Counted from the stretch's first letter, positions 15,654-24,121 are shown. The stretch is DNA of 64,000 bases from CAWEBF01 sp963807235 (GCA_963807235.1 CAWEBF010000008.1:124001-188000), one strand, 5' to 3'. Notes: a model not told the origin generated them from the letters alone. Numbers and translations: made by a program.

Positions 15654-16838
15654 TCAAGCGGTGACGCACGTCCTGGGGCGCGAAGCCCCACTCGTGCTTC
15701 CAGCGCTACCGGGTGGCAGGCTGAAGTCGCCGTCGGTGTCGTTGCGCGACCAGCCCAGGGTGTAGTTGGTGAAGAACCGGAGGCGCTTCCAGTCCACGAG
15801 CGGCGCCGCGTTCGACAGGAACGGCGACGTCGGCGGCGACAGGCCGCCGTCCATGTTCACGGTGATGGTGTCCAGGCGCGACTGCGCATCGGAGGTCACC
15901 TGCACAACATTCACGAACGCCGGATCGGGGCGGACTCCGTTTACGGGCGCGTTCAGGTTGAGCCCGCGCTGCAGGCTCGTGCCGCGCGTGTGGGCGTAGG
16001 TGACGCCTACGCGCAGCAGCGGCGTCACGGCCTGATCGATGCCGCCGCTGAAGCGGAGGTTGCGGGACATCCTGACCGCGTCGCTCAGCAGGTACCGATT
16101 GGCCGGCGGGATGACGCCCTCGAAGTCGCCCGGATCGGGATACGACGGGTCCGCGATCGTCAGCTCGCGCTGGCGGAAGCCGTCGACCCGCAGCGTCTGT
16201 TCGTAGGTGTTGGCGGTCAGCCAGTCGTAGAAGATGCCGGCGCTGGCCCTGATCGACGTGCGGCCGCTCCGGAACGGCGACCACGTGACGCCGAATCGCG
16301 GCCCGAGGTTGTTGAAGTCGCGCACGTGGGTCTGTATCTCGTAGCGCAGGCCGGGGCTGAGCGTCAGCCCGGTTCGCACGCGGATGTCGTCCTGCACGTA
16401 CAGCGCGCCCTGCAGGTTGAAGTAGTCGATGTTCGGGTCGCCGATGCGCCGCGTGTAGCTCAAGGCGCGGCCCGCCTCGAACGCCTCCAGGCTGTCGAAC
16501 GTGTAGGTGCCGAGGTAGTTGGAGAAGGAGTCGACCGCGAACCAGCCGGCTTCGGTGTTGATCCCCATGCGCACCGAATGGATGCCGCGCACGTAGTCGA
16601 GGTCGGAGGCAAGCGTCGGCGTTGCGCGACCGGCGGCCGCCCGACAGCTGCTGGCCCCCGCGCGTGAACGCGTCGTTGACGCGGATGGTCGGCGCCTCGA
16701 CCAGCGGACGCTCGAGACCGAATCGCTCCAGGCCACGAAGAGCCGCGTGTTCATGAAGAACCGGCGGCCCAGCGGGCCGGCTTCCTGCATCCGGAACTGG
16801 TGGTTCGTCGTCTCGGTGGAGAACGCGCGCTCCACCAA
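15654..16838 (-). CDS. TonB-dependent receptor, beta-barrel piece
   Basis: This is the longest open piece of the barrel of the broken receptor (15196-17860). It contains recognisable beta-barrel strands: V-R-G-I-H-S-V-R-M-G-I-N-T-E-A-G-W, A-L-Y-V-Q-D-D-I-R-V-R-T-G-L-T-L-S-P-G-L-R, F-F-T-N-Y-T-L-G-W-S-R-N-D. The D-D-I-R-V and P-G-L-R-Y strands are characteristic of Oar-like TonB receptors. A short out-of-frame stretch near 16625-16720 and the last residues are not genuine. It has no natural start or stop of its own. Confidence 0.55.
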   Translation of the reverse strand: MVERAFSTETTNHQFRMQEAGPLGRRFFMNTRLFVAWSDSVSSVRWSRRRPSASTTRSRAGASSCRAAAGRATPTLASDLDYVRGIHSVRMGINTEAGWFAVDSFSNYLGTYTFDSLEAFEAGRALSYTRRIGDPNIDYFNLQGALYVQDDIRVRTGLTLSPGLRYEIQTHVRDFNNLGPRFGVTWSPFRSGRTSIRASAGIFYDWLTANTYEQTLRVDGFRQRELTIADPSYPDPGDFEGVIPPANRYLLSDAVRMSRNLRFSGGIDQAVTPLLRVGVTYAHTRGTSLQRGLNLNAPVNGVRPDPAFVNVVQVTSDAQSRLDTITVNMDGGLSPPTSPFLSNAAPLVDWKRLRFFTNYTLGWSRNDTDGDFSLPPGSAGSTSGASRPRTCVTA

Positions 16839-17860
16839 GTCGTAGAGGCCGATGCCCTGGTTGCTCGAACACGTTCGTGTTGCGGTTGAACCCGATGCGC
16901 AGCACCTGGTCCTTGGTCAGCGCGTAGTCCACGTTGGCGTTGACGTTCGATGAACTCGCGCGGCATCCGGACGCGCAGCGCTTCGGAGCGAATGCCGTTG
17001 GGCAGCGCCGCGTTGATGTTGGGCGTTTCGAAGGCGGTGGTGCCGTTCAGGTTCAGGTTGTAGCCCAGCCGGTCGCGGATGAGCGCGCCTCCGAGGAAGA
17101 ACTGGTAGTCCTGCGTGCGCTCGGGCCCTCGCCTCGGCGTGAACGGGCTGCGCCCGCTCATCGAGCCGTCCCGCAGCCGCATCTGCGTGCCGCCGCGCAG
17201 CGAGCCCTGGCCCGGCTGCGTGATGATGTCGATGAAGATGCCGCCCGCCGCGTGGAACTCCGCGGCGAAGGCATCGCGTGAGACGCGAATCGACCGGATC
17301 TGGGACTTGGGCGGCAGCTGCGCGCCTTCGAAGCTGTCGACGCGGATCACGGCGTCGCCGCCCACCATCTCGGCCAGCTGGCGGCGCATCTCCTGCGGAT
17401 CGTCCGACAGCGCCTCGATCTGCTCACGCGTCAGCGCGGACCCGAACCGGCCGCGCGGGTCGGCGGCAGCGGCCTGCGCGTCCTGCCGCACCGTGACCGT
17501 GTCTTCCTGCTTCTGCAGGGCCAGCACGACCGACTGGCGGTTCTCGCCTTGCCGGACGCGCACGTCTCGTGTGACGCCTTTCTCGAACCCGGGGAACTCG
17601 ACCTCGACGGTATAACGCCCCTCGGGCAGGTTGGTGAACACGGCCACGCCCTGATCCGACGAGACCACCGGGGGGATTTCCGGTTGTCCAGGCTGCGCGT
17701 CCTGGCGGACCAGGCGCACGTTGGCGGTCGGCAGGATGGCGCCCGTTTGATCCGCGACGGTGATGGACAAACGTCCGCTGCGTGGGCCCTGCGCGAGGCC
17801 GTCGGCCGGGGCCAGCAACACGGCAAACGCAACCAGCGTCGACGCGGGGCGGCTCACCAT
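16751..17860 (-). CDS. TonB-dependent receptor, N-terminal piece
   Basis: This piece carries the N-terminus of the broken receptor: signal peptide (residues 1-24), carboxypeptidase-regulatory-like domain (about 28-110, with E-G-R-Y-T-V-E-V-E-F-P-G-F), then the plug with D-A-V-I-R-V-D-S-F-E-G and I-R-V-S-R-D-A-F-A-A-E-F, and first strands including G-Y-N-L-N-L-N-G-T-T-A-F. Real coding in this frame ends near 16965 (M-P-R-E-F); the remaining in-frame residues are out of register. The ligand is unknown; receptors of this type import siderophores, glycans or peptides with TonB energy. Confidence 0.6.
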   Translation of the reverse strand: MVSRPASTLVAFAVLLAPADGLAQGPRSGRLSITVADQTGAILPTANVRLVRQDAQPGQPEIPPVVSSDQGVAVFTNLPEGRYTVEVEFPGFEKGVTRDVRVRQGENRQSVVLALQKQEDTVTVRQDAQAAAADPRGRFGSALTREQIEALSDDPQEMRRQLAEMVGGDAVIRVDSFEGAQLPPKSQIRSIRVSRDAFAAEFHAAGGIFIDIITQPGQGSLRGGTQMRLRDGSMSGRSPFTPRRGPERTQDYQFFLGGALIRDRLGYNLNLNGTTAFETPNINAALPNGIRSEALRVRMPREFIERQRQRGLRADQGPGAAHRVQPQHERVRATRASASTTWWSARSPPRRRTTSSGCRKPARWAAGSS

Positions 17861-17906
17861 GGCTTCGTTTGAGCCATTAGACGCCGCTCGCGCGAAAACG
17901 GTTCGT

Positions 17907-17979
17907 CCCGCCGAAGGCGGGCAATTAGACACTGTCTAGCGAGGCGGAGCCTCGATGGTTAAGGCGGAGCCTCGCTAGT
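17907..17979 (-). repeat. Dispersed intergenic element, copy 1
   Basis: Read on the minus strand it has ACTAGCGAGGCTCCGCCT, a short spacer, GAGGCTCCGCCTCGCTAG, then CAGTGTCTAATTG and a CCCGCC-TTC-GGCGGG hairpin. A second full copy lies at 31849-31930 on the plus strand. The TAG stop of the PAS-GGDEF-EAL gene (17975-17977) is part of the outer arm, so the element sits exactly at the gene's 3' end, and the outer arms ACTAGCGAG/CTCGCTAG are complementary. Confidence 0.8.
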
Positions 17980-19720
17980 GGAGGAGGAGGCTGAATTCGT
18001 CGGCGGCCAGCGGCGGCTTGTAGTAGTAGCCCTGCATCGCGTCGCAGCCGCGGATTTGCAGGAACTCCACCTGCTCGCGGCTTTCAACGCCCTCTGCGAT
18101 CACACGCTGGCGCAAGCTCTTGGCCATGCTGATGATGGCCGACGTGATCGCGGCGGCGTCGTCTTCGCCCGCGTCCAGGTCCCTCATGAAGGACTGGTCG
18201 ATCTTCAGCGTGTCGATGGGGAAGCGCCGCAAGTGGCTGAGACTGGAATAGCCGGTACCGAAGTCGTCGATCGAGATGCGGACGCCCAAGTCCTTGAGGC
18301 TGCGAAGCACGCTCACCGTTCCCGCCGCATCCCCCATCACGATGCTCTCGGTGAGCTCGAGATCGAGGTAGCGAGGGTCGAGTCCCGAGACGTCGAGCGC
18401 GCTCGTCACCGACTCCAGGAAGTCCTTGCGCTTGAACTGGGCGCCGCTCAGGTTCACGGCCACCGGCACCGCCCGCAGCCCGGCGTCCTGCCACTCCTGA
18501 CCTTGCCGGCACGCCTCCCGCAGCGCCCACTGGCTGATCGGGACGATCAGCGAGCTGTCTTCCATCAGCGGAAGGAACTCCGCCGGCCGCAGCAGGCCCC
18601 GGCCCGGCTCCTGCCAGCGCAGCAGCGCTTCGCATCCCACCACGGCCTTGGTGGCCAGGTGCAGGATGGGCTGGTAGTGCAGGATGAACTCGTTGCGCTG
18701 CAGCGCTCGCCTCAGCTGGTTCTCGAGGGCCAGCCGCTCGCGCGCCCGCGCGTTCATGTCGGGCGTGTAGAACTGGAAGTTGTTCCGGCCGATGGCCTTC
18801 GCGTGGTACATCGCCGCGTCGGCGTTGCGCGTCAGCGCGTCCACGTCGATGCCGTCGTCCGGGAACAGGCTGATGCCGATGCTGGCGCCCACGTGCACGT
18901 CCTGCCCGTCGATGGTGTACCGCCGCCGGCATGCCTCGAGCAGCTTCTCGGCGATGTGGGCCACCTCGTTGATGCCGGGCGCCTCCGGCAGCAGCACCAC
19001 GAACTCGTCGCCGCCTTGCCGGCACACGGTGTCGGCGGCCCGGACACAGGCGTTCAGGCGTCCCGCGATCTCCTTGAGCAGGCGATCGCCTGCTTCGTGC
19101 CCCAGCGAGTCGTTGACGTGCTTGAAGCGATCCAGATCGACAAAGAGCAGCGCCACATGCTTGCAGCTCCGGCGTGCCTGCGCCACGGCCTGGCCCACGC
19201 GGTCGAGCAGCAGCACGCGATTGGGGAGCCCGGTCAGGAAGTCGAGCTGCGCGTAGCGCTCGGCCTTGAGCGCGTCACTGACGTCGCGAAAGACCAGCAC
19301 GGCGCCAATCACGTCGCCCGTCTGCCCGTGCAGCGGCGTGGCCGACGTTTCGACATCGCACTCGCCCCCATGGCGGCCGACGAGCGTGGCCGCCGGAGTC
19401 ACATCCACGCGGCGGTTCTCGCTGACCACGGTCGGAATCGGATTCGGCACCGCCTTCCGGGTGGCGCCGTTCACGAGGCGGAACACCTGTCCGATCGGAC
19501 GTCCGGTGGCCTGGGCAATACGCCACCCCGTCATGGCCTCGGCCACCGGATTGAGGAACGCCACGCGCCCCAGCGCATCGGTGGTGATGATCGCGTCACC
19601 CACCGAGGCCATCAGGACGTCGGTCAGCTCTCCTTCACGGATCGATTTTTCGACGGACGTACGTGGTTCTCCTGCCGCGCCGGCATCCGCTGCAATCGTC
19701 GTGTTCTTGCGTGCGGTCAT
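17975..19720 (-). CDS. PAS-GGDEF-EAL c-di-GMP turnover protein
   Basis: A 581-residue cytosolic protein starting at ATG 19720 (M-T-A-R-K-N). It has a PAS sensor domain at about 31-150 (G-D-A-I-I-T-T-D-A-L-G-R-V-A-F-L-N), a diguanylate cyclase domain with intact G-G-D-E-F at 236-240, and an EAL phosphodiesterase domain with E-A-L at 364-366. An inhibitory-site R-A-A-D (227-230) sits five residues before GGDEF. Both catalytic motifs look intact, so it could synthesise and degrade c-di-GMP under PAS control. No membrane segment is seen, so the sensing is intracellular. The longer upstream frame to 20083 is not needed. Confidence 0.92.
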   Translation of the reverse strand: MTARKNTTIAADAGAAGEPRTSVEKSIREGELTDVLMASVGDAIITTDALGRVAFLNPVAEAMTGWRIAQATGRPIGQVFRLVNGATRKAVPNPIPTVVSENRRVDVTPAATLVGRHGGECDVETSATPLHGQTGDVIGAVLVFRDVSDALKAERYAQLDFLTGLPNRVLLLDRVGQAVAQARRSCKHVALLFVDLDRFKHVNDSLGHEAGDRLLKEIAGRLNACVRAADTVCRQGGDEFVVLLPEAPGINEVAHIAEKLLEACRRRYTIDGQDVHVGASIGISLFPDDGIDVDALTRNADAAMYHAKAIGRNNFQFYTPDMNARARERLALENQLRRALQRNEFILHYQPILHLATKAVVGCEALLRWQEPGRGLLRPAEFLPLMEDSSLIVPISQWALREACRQGQEWQDAGLRAVPVAVNLSGAQFKRKDFLESVTSALDVSGLDPRYLDLELTESIVMGDAAGTVSVLRSLKDLGVRISIDDFGTGYSSLSHLRRFPIDTLKIDQSFMRDLDAGEDDAAAITSAIISMAKSLRQRVIAEGVESREQVEFLQIRGCDAMQGYYYKPPLAADEFSLLLH

Positions 19721-20009
19721 GGACGTCCTCAACAGCGCGCATATCACTCCAGCGTGGCTCGCTACAACGCCGACAGGGGGGGACCCATATTCTTGCCACA
19801 GTGACCCCTCGAATGCTGCTCGCACTTGCACGGAGTTTCCAGACAATTTGGGCAGAAACCCGTGGAACGGCCAACGGATGAGTCGGTTTTTATCCGGCCA
19901 TGCGCATCGGGGCGGCCGTTCGAGTCTCGCGGCAGTCGTTGACCCTTCCGGCCCGCGCTCCAATAATGGGCTGTCCATGGATCGTGATCGACTAGCCAGG
20001 AGAATGACG

Positions 20010-21179
20010 ATGGTGCGAAAGGTCCTCTGTGTTGCGGCGGTGATTGGGGTTCTGTCGGGAATGGTCGAGCTTACCGCGGACACGACGTTGAGATCCGCGC
20101 TGCACGACTACCGCCTTGTGACCGTGGCAGACGCGTTGGTGCAGCCGTGGTCGATCGCGTTCCTGCCGGGCGGCGACATGTTGATCACGGAGCGTCCGGG
20201 CCGGCTGCGGATTGTCCGCCAGGGGAAGCTCCTGCCGCAGGCCGTCGAGGGTGTGCCGCCGGTGTTCCACTCGGGGCAGGGGGGGCTGCTCGAGGTGATA
20301 CCGCACCCCAACTTCGCGTCGAATCGTCTCCTCTACATCAGCTACTCGAAGCCTGGTGCCGACGACACGCTCTCCAGAACGGCGCTCATCCGCGCCCGCT
20401 TCGAGAACGACAAGCTGACCAACGTCGAGCAGCTGTTCGAGGCCGTTTCGAAGGGCCGCGGTCACTACAGCGGCAAGATTGCCTTCGACGGCAAGGGGTT
20501 CCTGTTCCTGTCGCTCGGCGATCGGCAGGTGCCGCCCGAGGGTAACCTCGAGGCGCACCCCGCGCAGGATCTGACGAACCATCACGGCAAGATCGTCCGT
20601 CTGCACGACGACGGCCGTGTGCCAACCGACAATCCGTTCGTGAGCCGCGCCGGTGCACGGCCGGAAATCTGGAGCTACGGCCACCGCAACGTGCAAGGCC
20701 TGGCGATTCATCCCGAGACCGGCGACCTCTGGGCCGACGAGCACGGCCCGCAGGGCGGCGACGAGGTGAACCGCATCCTGCCTGGACGCAACTACGGGTG
20801 GCCGGTGATCGGATTCGGGGTGAACTACACGAGCGGGTTGGCGATCCACTCCGGCACGCACCGGCAGGGGATGGAGCAGCCGCTCCAGGTGTGGATCCCC
20901 TCGATTGGGATCTCGGGAATGATGTTCTACACCGGCGATCGCTTCCCGCTGTGGAAGGGCAACATGTTCGTGGGCGGGATGGCCGGTGCGCAGATAGGCC
21001 GGCTGACGCTCGACGGTCCGCGGATTACCAGCCGCGAGGTGCTGATGCCGCAGGCGGGTCGCGTCCGCGACATCCGGCAGGGGCCGGACGGCAATATCTA
21101 TCTGGTCACCGACGATCGCGACGGCAAGCCGACGCCGGTGGTGCGCATGGAGCCCGTGGAGCGCAGCCCAGTGAAATAG
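20010..21179 (+). CDS. PQQ-dependent sugar dehydrogenase (soluble GDH-like), secreted
   Basis: A 389-residue exported beta-propeller. ATG 20010 is chosen because AGGAGA is 7 bases upstream; ATGs at 19977 and 20004 are alternatives. After the signal peptide the conserved start appears: L-V-Q-P-W-S-I-A-F-L-P-G-G-D-M-L-I-T-E-R-P-G-R-L. Later come H-S-G-Q-G-G-L-L, Y-I-S-Y-S-K-P-G, a G-H-Y-S-G-K-I-A-F-D-G-K-G-F strand, Y-G-H-R-N-V-Q-G-L-A, E-H-G-P-Q-G-G-D-E-V-N and N-Y-G-W-P-V-I, as in soluble aldose dehydrogenases of the YliI/GdhB type. It oxidises sugars in the periplasm using PQQ; the exact sugar is unknown. Confidence 0.88.
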   Translation: MVRKVLCVAAVIGVLSGMVELTADTTLRSALHDYRLVTVADALVQPWSIAFLPGGDMLITERPGRLRIVRQGKLLPQAVEGVPPVFHSGQGGLLEVIPHPNFASNRLLYISYSKPGADDTLSRTALIRARFENDKLTNVEQLFEAVSKGRGHYSGKIAFDGKGFLFLSLGDRQVPPEGNLEAHPAQDLTNHHGKIVRLHDDGRVPTDNPFVSRAGARPEIWSYGHRNVQGLAIHPETGDLWADEHGPQGGDEVNRILPGRNYGWPVIGFGVNYTSGLAIHSGTHRQGMEQPLQVWIPSIGISGMMFYTGDRFPLWKGNMFVGGMAGAQIGRLTLDGPRITSREVLMPQAGRVRDIRQGPDGNIYLVTDDRDGKPTPVVRMEPVERSPVK

Positions 21180-21215
21180 GGCTCCGGGCTCCGTGGCTCC
21201 AGGCTCCAGGCTCCA
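21180..21215. repeat. Heptanucleotide tandem repeat (GGCTCCA/G)
   Basis: Five GGCTCCR units start right after the TAG stop of the PQQ dehydrogenase: 21180-21186, 21187-21193, then after one extra T 21195-21201, 21202-21208 and 21209-21215. It is followed by the terminator hairpin at 21224 and a second heptamer array at 21267. Confidence 0.8.
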
Positions 21216-21223
21216 GGCCAACA

Positions 21224-21260
21224 AGAAAGGGCGCCCGCTCGCGCGGGCGCCCTTTTTCTT
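21224..21260. terminator. Rho-independent bidirectional terminator
   Basis: A 10-base GC stem (21229-21238 with 21243-21252, loop TCGC) is flanked by AAGAAA on the left and TTTTTCTT on the right. The A/T tails pair too, so it works on both strands. It separates the convergent PQQ dehydrogenase (plus) and MBL hydrolase (minus). Confidence 0.9.
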
Positions 21261-21266
21261 CGACTA

Positions 21267-21294
21267 ACTACGAACTACGAACTACGAACTACGA
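21267..21294. repeat. Heptanucleotide tandem repeat (ACTACGA)
   Basis: Four exact ACTACGA units. On the other strand this is TCGTAGT, the same heptamer family as the TTCGTAG/TTCGTGG array at 53750-53777. It lies between the terminator and the stop of the minus-strand MBL gene. Confidence 0.88.
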
Positions 21295-21311
21295 ACCTGA
21301 GCGACGGCCGC

Positions 21312-22046
21312 TTAGTTCGTAGCCGCGGCCGCCTGGAAGTCTGCCTTCGTCAGCGGCTTGTCGGGGTTAGGCGGATGGGCCGGGATGTACGAGTTGTAAT
21401 CGAGGTTCAACTTCGTCAGCGCCGCCGCCGCCGATTTCACCACGCCCAGCTGTGCAGGGTTGGGGTTCACGATGGTGATGTCCGCGGTGTACAGCACCTT
21501 TTCCGCCGGCAGGTACACGGCCACCATGCCATCGCTGTGCTCGTTCGGGATGTGGTGTATCTCGACCACCTTGCCGTTGGTGCCCTTGCGCACGTCGCGG
21601 TCGCCGATACCTTCGACGACGTTCGTGCGGCGGTTCGTCACCTTGGACATGCTGTCGGCCGGCAGGGTGCGCGGCCCCGAAAGCAGCCGTTCGACCACCG
21701 GTTCGTTGTTGCGATGGGTGAGGATCGTCGCGCCTTCCGCCACGGCCGCGGCCAGGCCGCTGGCGTGATCGAAGTGCGGGTGCGAGTTCACCACGAACCG
21801 GATCGGCTTGCCGGGGATCGCCTGCTTGGCAGCGGCCATCACGGCCATGCCGCGCGCGTCGCTCTGACCGCTTTCGACGACCAGCACGTGGTCGCCCATG
21901 TCCACGGCAAGCGAGGTGTAGTTGCCGCCGATCTTGAACACGCCTTCACCGAGCTTTTCCGGGGCAGGTCCGGCAGCGGCCTGCTGCGGCGGGGGTCCGC
22001 CTCCCGGGGGTCCACCGCGGCCCGCAGGCGGCGGCGGTGGCGTCAA
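21312..22046 (-). CDS. MBL-fold hydrolase, C-terminal catalytic piece (frameshifted)
   Basis: This frame holds a complete metallo-beta-lactamase-fold domain: V-F-K-I-G-G-N-Y-T-S-L-A-V-D-M-G-D-H-V-L-V-V-E-S-G-Q-S-D, the metal motif N-S-H-P-H-F-D-H-A-S-G, I-H-H-I-P-N-E-H-S-D-G-M-V, and V-L-Y-T-A-D. The motif HxHxDH and the second His/Asp fit a binuclear zinc enzyme. The apparent start at 22046 is internal to a gene that begins at 22813 with a substantial N-terminal domain. A proline/glycine-rich linker (G-G-P-P-G-G-G-P-P-P-Q-Q) joins the two parts. Confidence 0.8.
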   Translation of the reverse strand: MTPPPPPAGRGGPPGGGPPPQQAAAGPAPEKLGEGVFKIGGNYTSLAVDMGDHVLVVESGQSDARGMAVMAAAKQAIPGKPIRFVVNSHPHFDHASGLAAAVAEGATILTHRNNEPVVERLLSGPRTLPADSMSKVTNRRTNVVEGIGDRDVRKGTNGKVVEIHHIPNEHSDGMVAVYLPAEKVLYTADITIVNPNPAQLGVVKSAAAALTKLNLDYNSYIPAHPPNPDKPLTKADFQAAAATN

Positions 22047-22813
22047 CAGCTCGGCGAGGTTCGGAGGATTCGCCGTGGCGGCGCTTGATGTTGGCGTCGA
22101 ACGTCGCCATCCCCGCCTGTTTCTGCACGATGCGGGTCGGCACCTGCACGCCGTTCATGTTCTGGTAGTTCGAGTACCTCGAACTCGACCAGCAGGTCGC
22201 CGACGATCGCGTGTTCGACGCGCGTTTCGACCTTGCTCACCAGGTTCTGGTTGTTGATGTAACCAGTCACCGAGTAGGCCTGGCCCGAGGGCGCCTTGAG
22301 GTTGGGAGGAGAGAACGACACAACCTGCTGGCCCCCCTGCTGCCGCACGGTGGCGTTGTTGGCCGCCGCACCCTTCAGGAAGCCCCACGGGGTCGTCCAG
22401 ATGTTGAGCGCCTGATTCCAGTTGCTGTCGGCCTGCATGCCGGTGATGTTCTGGTTGAAGACGCCCGGCATCGGGGCTGGCACGCCCGGGACGGTGGGCG
22501 GCTGCGTCGGGCCCGTGGCACGAGACACCAGCGCCGTGGGGGCTGCGGGCGGCGCGAAGGTGATCGTGCGGGTGTAACTCGTGATCTGCGTCACGTTCAG
22601 CGGACCCATCGGCTCGCCGATGGCCTTGCTTTGACCGAACTGCCCGTTGCGCGCGGTTCCGGAGAAGGTGATCGACGTCAAGTTGTCCACGCCCATCGCC
22701 TTCGATGCCGCGGCCACGACCGCGCTGGCGTTCTGGGCCGCCACCCCCACCCACAGCGCGCTCACGAGGAGGGCGGCCCCCGCCACCACTCTCAAAGAAA
22801 CTGCTCTGACCAT
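22043..22813 (-). CDS. MBL-fold hydrolase, N-terminal piece
   Basis: ATG 22813 begins M-V-R-A-V-S-L-R-V-V-A-G-A-A-L-L-V-S-A-L-W, a signal peptide ending A-A-Q. About 190 residues of an exported N-terminal domain follow: M-G-V-D-N-L-T-S-I-T-F-S-G-T-A-R, then P-S-G-Q-A-Y-S-V-T-G-Y-I-N-N-Q-N-L-V-S-K-V-E-T-R-V, a beta-rich, LolA-like layout. The sense leaves this frame near 22170, passes briefly through M-N-G-V-Q-V-P-T-R-I-V-Q-K-Q-A in a third frame, and enters the catalytic frame near 22050. The intact exported protein would be about 500 residues. Such N-domain/MBL fusions recur in acidobacterial genomes; the substrate is unknown. Confidence 0.72.
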   Translation of the reverse strand: MVRAVSLRVVAGAALLVSALWVGVAAQNASAVVAAASKAMGVDNLTSITFSGTARNGQFGQSKAIGEPMGPLNVTQITSYTRTITFAPPAAPTALVSRATGPTQPPTVPGVPAPMPGVFNQNITGMQADSNWNQALNIWTTPWGFLKGAAANNATVRQQGGQQVVSFSPPNLKAPSGQAYSVTGYINNQNLVSKVETRVEHAIVGDLLVEFEVLELPEHERRAGADPHRAETGGDGDVRRQHQAPPRRILRTSPSC

Positions 22814-22890
22814 ACGTGCCTCCAAACTCGCTCCGAGTTTCGAACCTACCTCTTGCCTGCGGTCATATACCCGCGTTCCGCACCGGACGT

Positions 22891-23532
22891 TTACCCGCGA
22901 GGCGACTCGGCCGTGGTGGACCGGCGCGGGCCGAGCCCAGGGACCAGCATCGGCACGCGGCGCCGATATGCCGCGTATTCGGGGTGTGCGCGGCTCAGAT
23001 CGCGCTCCTCCAGCTGGATTCCGACCAGGATGTAGGCCGTCGAAGCCATGGTCAGGACCAGGTGTGTAACCGACATCGTTGGCGCCGACCAGAACGCCAC
23101 CAGGAAACCGAGATACAGGGGGTGGCGGACGATGCGGTAGAAGCCCGGCGTCACGAAGGGCGCCGGAGCGGGCGCCACACCGCGCCAATGTGCCAGCACT
23201 TGTCGAACCCCGATCAGTTCGAGGCCGTCGATGAGCAGGGCCGACGCGAGCACGATCAGCCAGCCCGCGGCGCTGATGACGTGAAGCAGCGCCCGCGCCC
23301 AACCATCCTGAATCTCCCACACGATGCCGCCCAGTGGCCTCCACTGCCACATCACCAGGGCCAGCGCGATGATCGAAGCCAGCACGTACACGGCGCGCTC
23401 GAGAAAGGGAGGAATGACGCGCGTCCACAACCGCTTGAATGCGGGCCGCGCCATCACGGAATGCTGGATCGCGAACAGGGCCAGCAGCGCCCCGTCGACG
23501 GCGAGCGCGCGCACGAACGCCGCGTCGATCAC
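22891..23532 (-). CDS. mddA: Methanethiol S-methyltransferase (MddA-like) membrane protein
   Basis: A 213-residue, about five-helix integral membrane methyltransferase of the isoprenylcysteine-methyltransferase/NnrU-like group. F-A-I-Q-H-S-V-M-A-R-P-A-F-K-R-L-W-T near residues 21-38 and W-Q-W-R-P-L-G-G-I-V-W match MddA closely. MddA methylates methanethiol to dimethylsulfide with SAM. The C-terminal G-F-Y-R-I-V-R-H-P-L-Y-L-G-F and E-E-R-D-L are the usual SAM-binding elements of this fold. It starts 12 bases after the NTF2-like gene, so it is likely in the same operon. Assignment rests on motif recall, not on a search. Confidence 0.75.
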   Translation of the reverse strand: MIDAAFVRALAVDGALLALFAIQHSVMARPAFKRLWTRVIPPFLERAVYVLASIIALALVMWQWRPLGGIVWEIQDGWARALLHVISAAGWLIVLASALLIDGLELIGVRQVLAHWRGVAPAPAPFVTPGFYRIVRHPLYLGFLVAFWSAPTMSVTHLVLTMASTAYILVGIQLEERDLSRAHPEYAAYRRRVPMLVPGLGPRRSTTAESPRG

Positions 23533-23544
23533 GGAGGCGATCGT

Positions 23545-24099
23545 CTAACGCTGGCCGGATGCAGGGGCCGGTCGCGAGCCGCTCGACACTTCCTGCTGCC
23601 CGGCCGCCAGTACGTGCGTCCTCGACTTGAAGCGCCAACCCTGGGGTGTGCGCACGTACTCATCCTGGTAGTAGCCCTGGGCCTCGACCTTGCCTGGGAC
23701 GCCGTCCAGGCCGATGGCGATGAGATAGACCTTCCCGGTGGCTCCACCGGGTGATGGCTCGATCACGTGATTCGCCATCACGTGGACGATGCCCGCCCAC
23801 GGCACGCCCTTGCAGTCAGGCATGCCTCCTCGCGCGGCTTCCGCCAGGCGCTCACGCCCGGCAAAGGTGTTCAGCACCTTGCCGCCTCTCGACGTGCGGA
23901 AGACTCCGTCCGGCGTGTACAGGTCGGCGTAGTCGTAGCCTTTGTTGGTGCACTCGTCGATCGCGTAGGCATACTTCGAGACCAGCTGCCCGATGGCGAG
24001 GTGGTCTTGCGGCGTCAGCGTCGTCTGTTGCTGCGCGCCGAAAAGGACCGTGGTCGCCATGAGGGTCCACGCGGCGGCCGTACCGATGCGTCGTCTCAT
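23545..24099 (-). CDS. Exported NTF2/SnoaL-like protein
   Basis: A 184-residue protein with a signal peptide (T-A-A-A-W-T-L-M-A-T-T-V-L-F-G-A-Q) and a cone fold: I-G-Q-L-V-S-K-Y-A-Y-A-I-D, G-Y-D-Y-A-D-L-Y-T-P-D-G-V-F, a long middle strand H-V-M-A-N-H-V-I-E-P and G-W-R-F-K-S-R-T-H-V near the end. The Y-A-x-A-I-D and D-Y-A-D-L-Y-T-P-D-G-V-F motifs are typical of SnoaL-like proteins (scytalone dehydratase/steroid isomerase relatives). Location is periplasmic by the signal. It sits in an operon with the WDGDTLV gene (22 bases upstream) and the MddA-like gene. Confidence 0.82.
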   Translation of the reverse strand: MRRRIGTAAAWTLMATTVLFGAQQQTTLTPQDHLAIGQLVSKYAYAIDECTNKGYDYADLYTPDGVFRTSRGGKVLNTFAGRERLAEAARGGMPDCKGVPWAGIVHVMANHVIEPSPGGATGKVYLIAIGLDGVPGKVEAQGYYQDEYVRTPQGWRFKSRTHVLAAGQQEVSSGSRPAPASGQR

Positions 24100-24121
24100 C
24101 TGCTCCTCCGGAACGCTACTC

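Larger units (their letters stand above)
15196..17860 (-). pseudogene. TonB-dependent receptor with CarboxypepD-reg domain, multiply frameshifted
   Basis: One outer-membrane receptor gene can be followed from ATG 17860 (signal peptide M-V-S-R-P-A-S-T-L-V-A-F-A-V-L-L) to TAG 15196-15198 (ending V-D-I-G-M-N-F-Q-F). It has a carboxypeptidase-regulatory-like beta domain (L-S-I-T-V-A-D-Q-T-G-A-I-L-P), a plug region, and barrel strands ending with the acidobacterial-type F-F-V-Q-A-Q-N-V-T-N-R-A-N-Y-I-G-Y-S-G. Coding sense changes frame near 16965, 16865, 16720-16625, 15715, 15530 and 15280. The intact protein would be about 880 residues. Whether the breaks are real or errors is unresolved; they are denser here than anywhere else in the window. 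Confidence 0.7.

Noticed and set aside
17978..19804. A 608-codon plus-strand frame opposite the PAS-GGDEF-EAL gene
   Set aside because: The minus-strand frame has intact GGDEF, EAL and PAS motifs; the plus-strand frame is a shadow without recognisable features.
19722..20083. N-terminal extension of the PAS-GGDEF-EAL gene to 20083
   Set aside because: ATG 19720 gives a natural start before the PAS domain; the extension covers the promoter of the divergent PQQ enzyme and has no domain.
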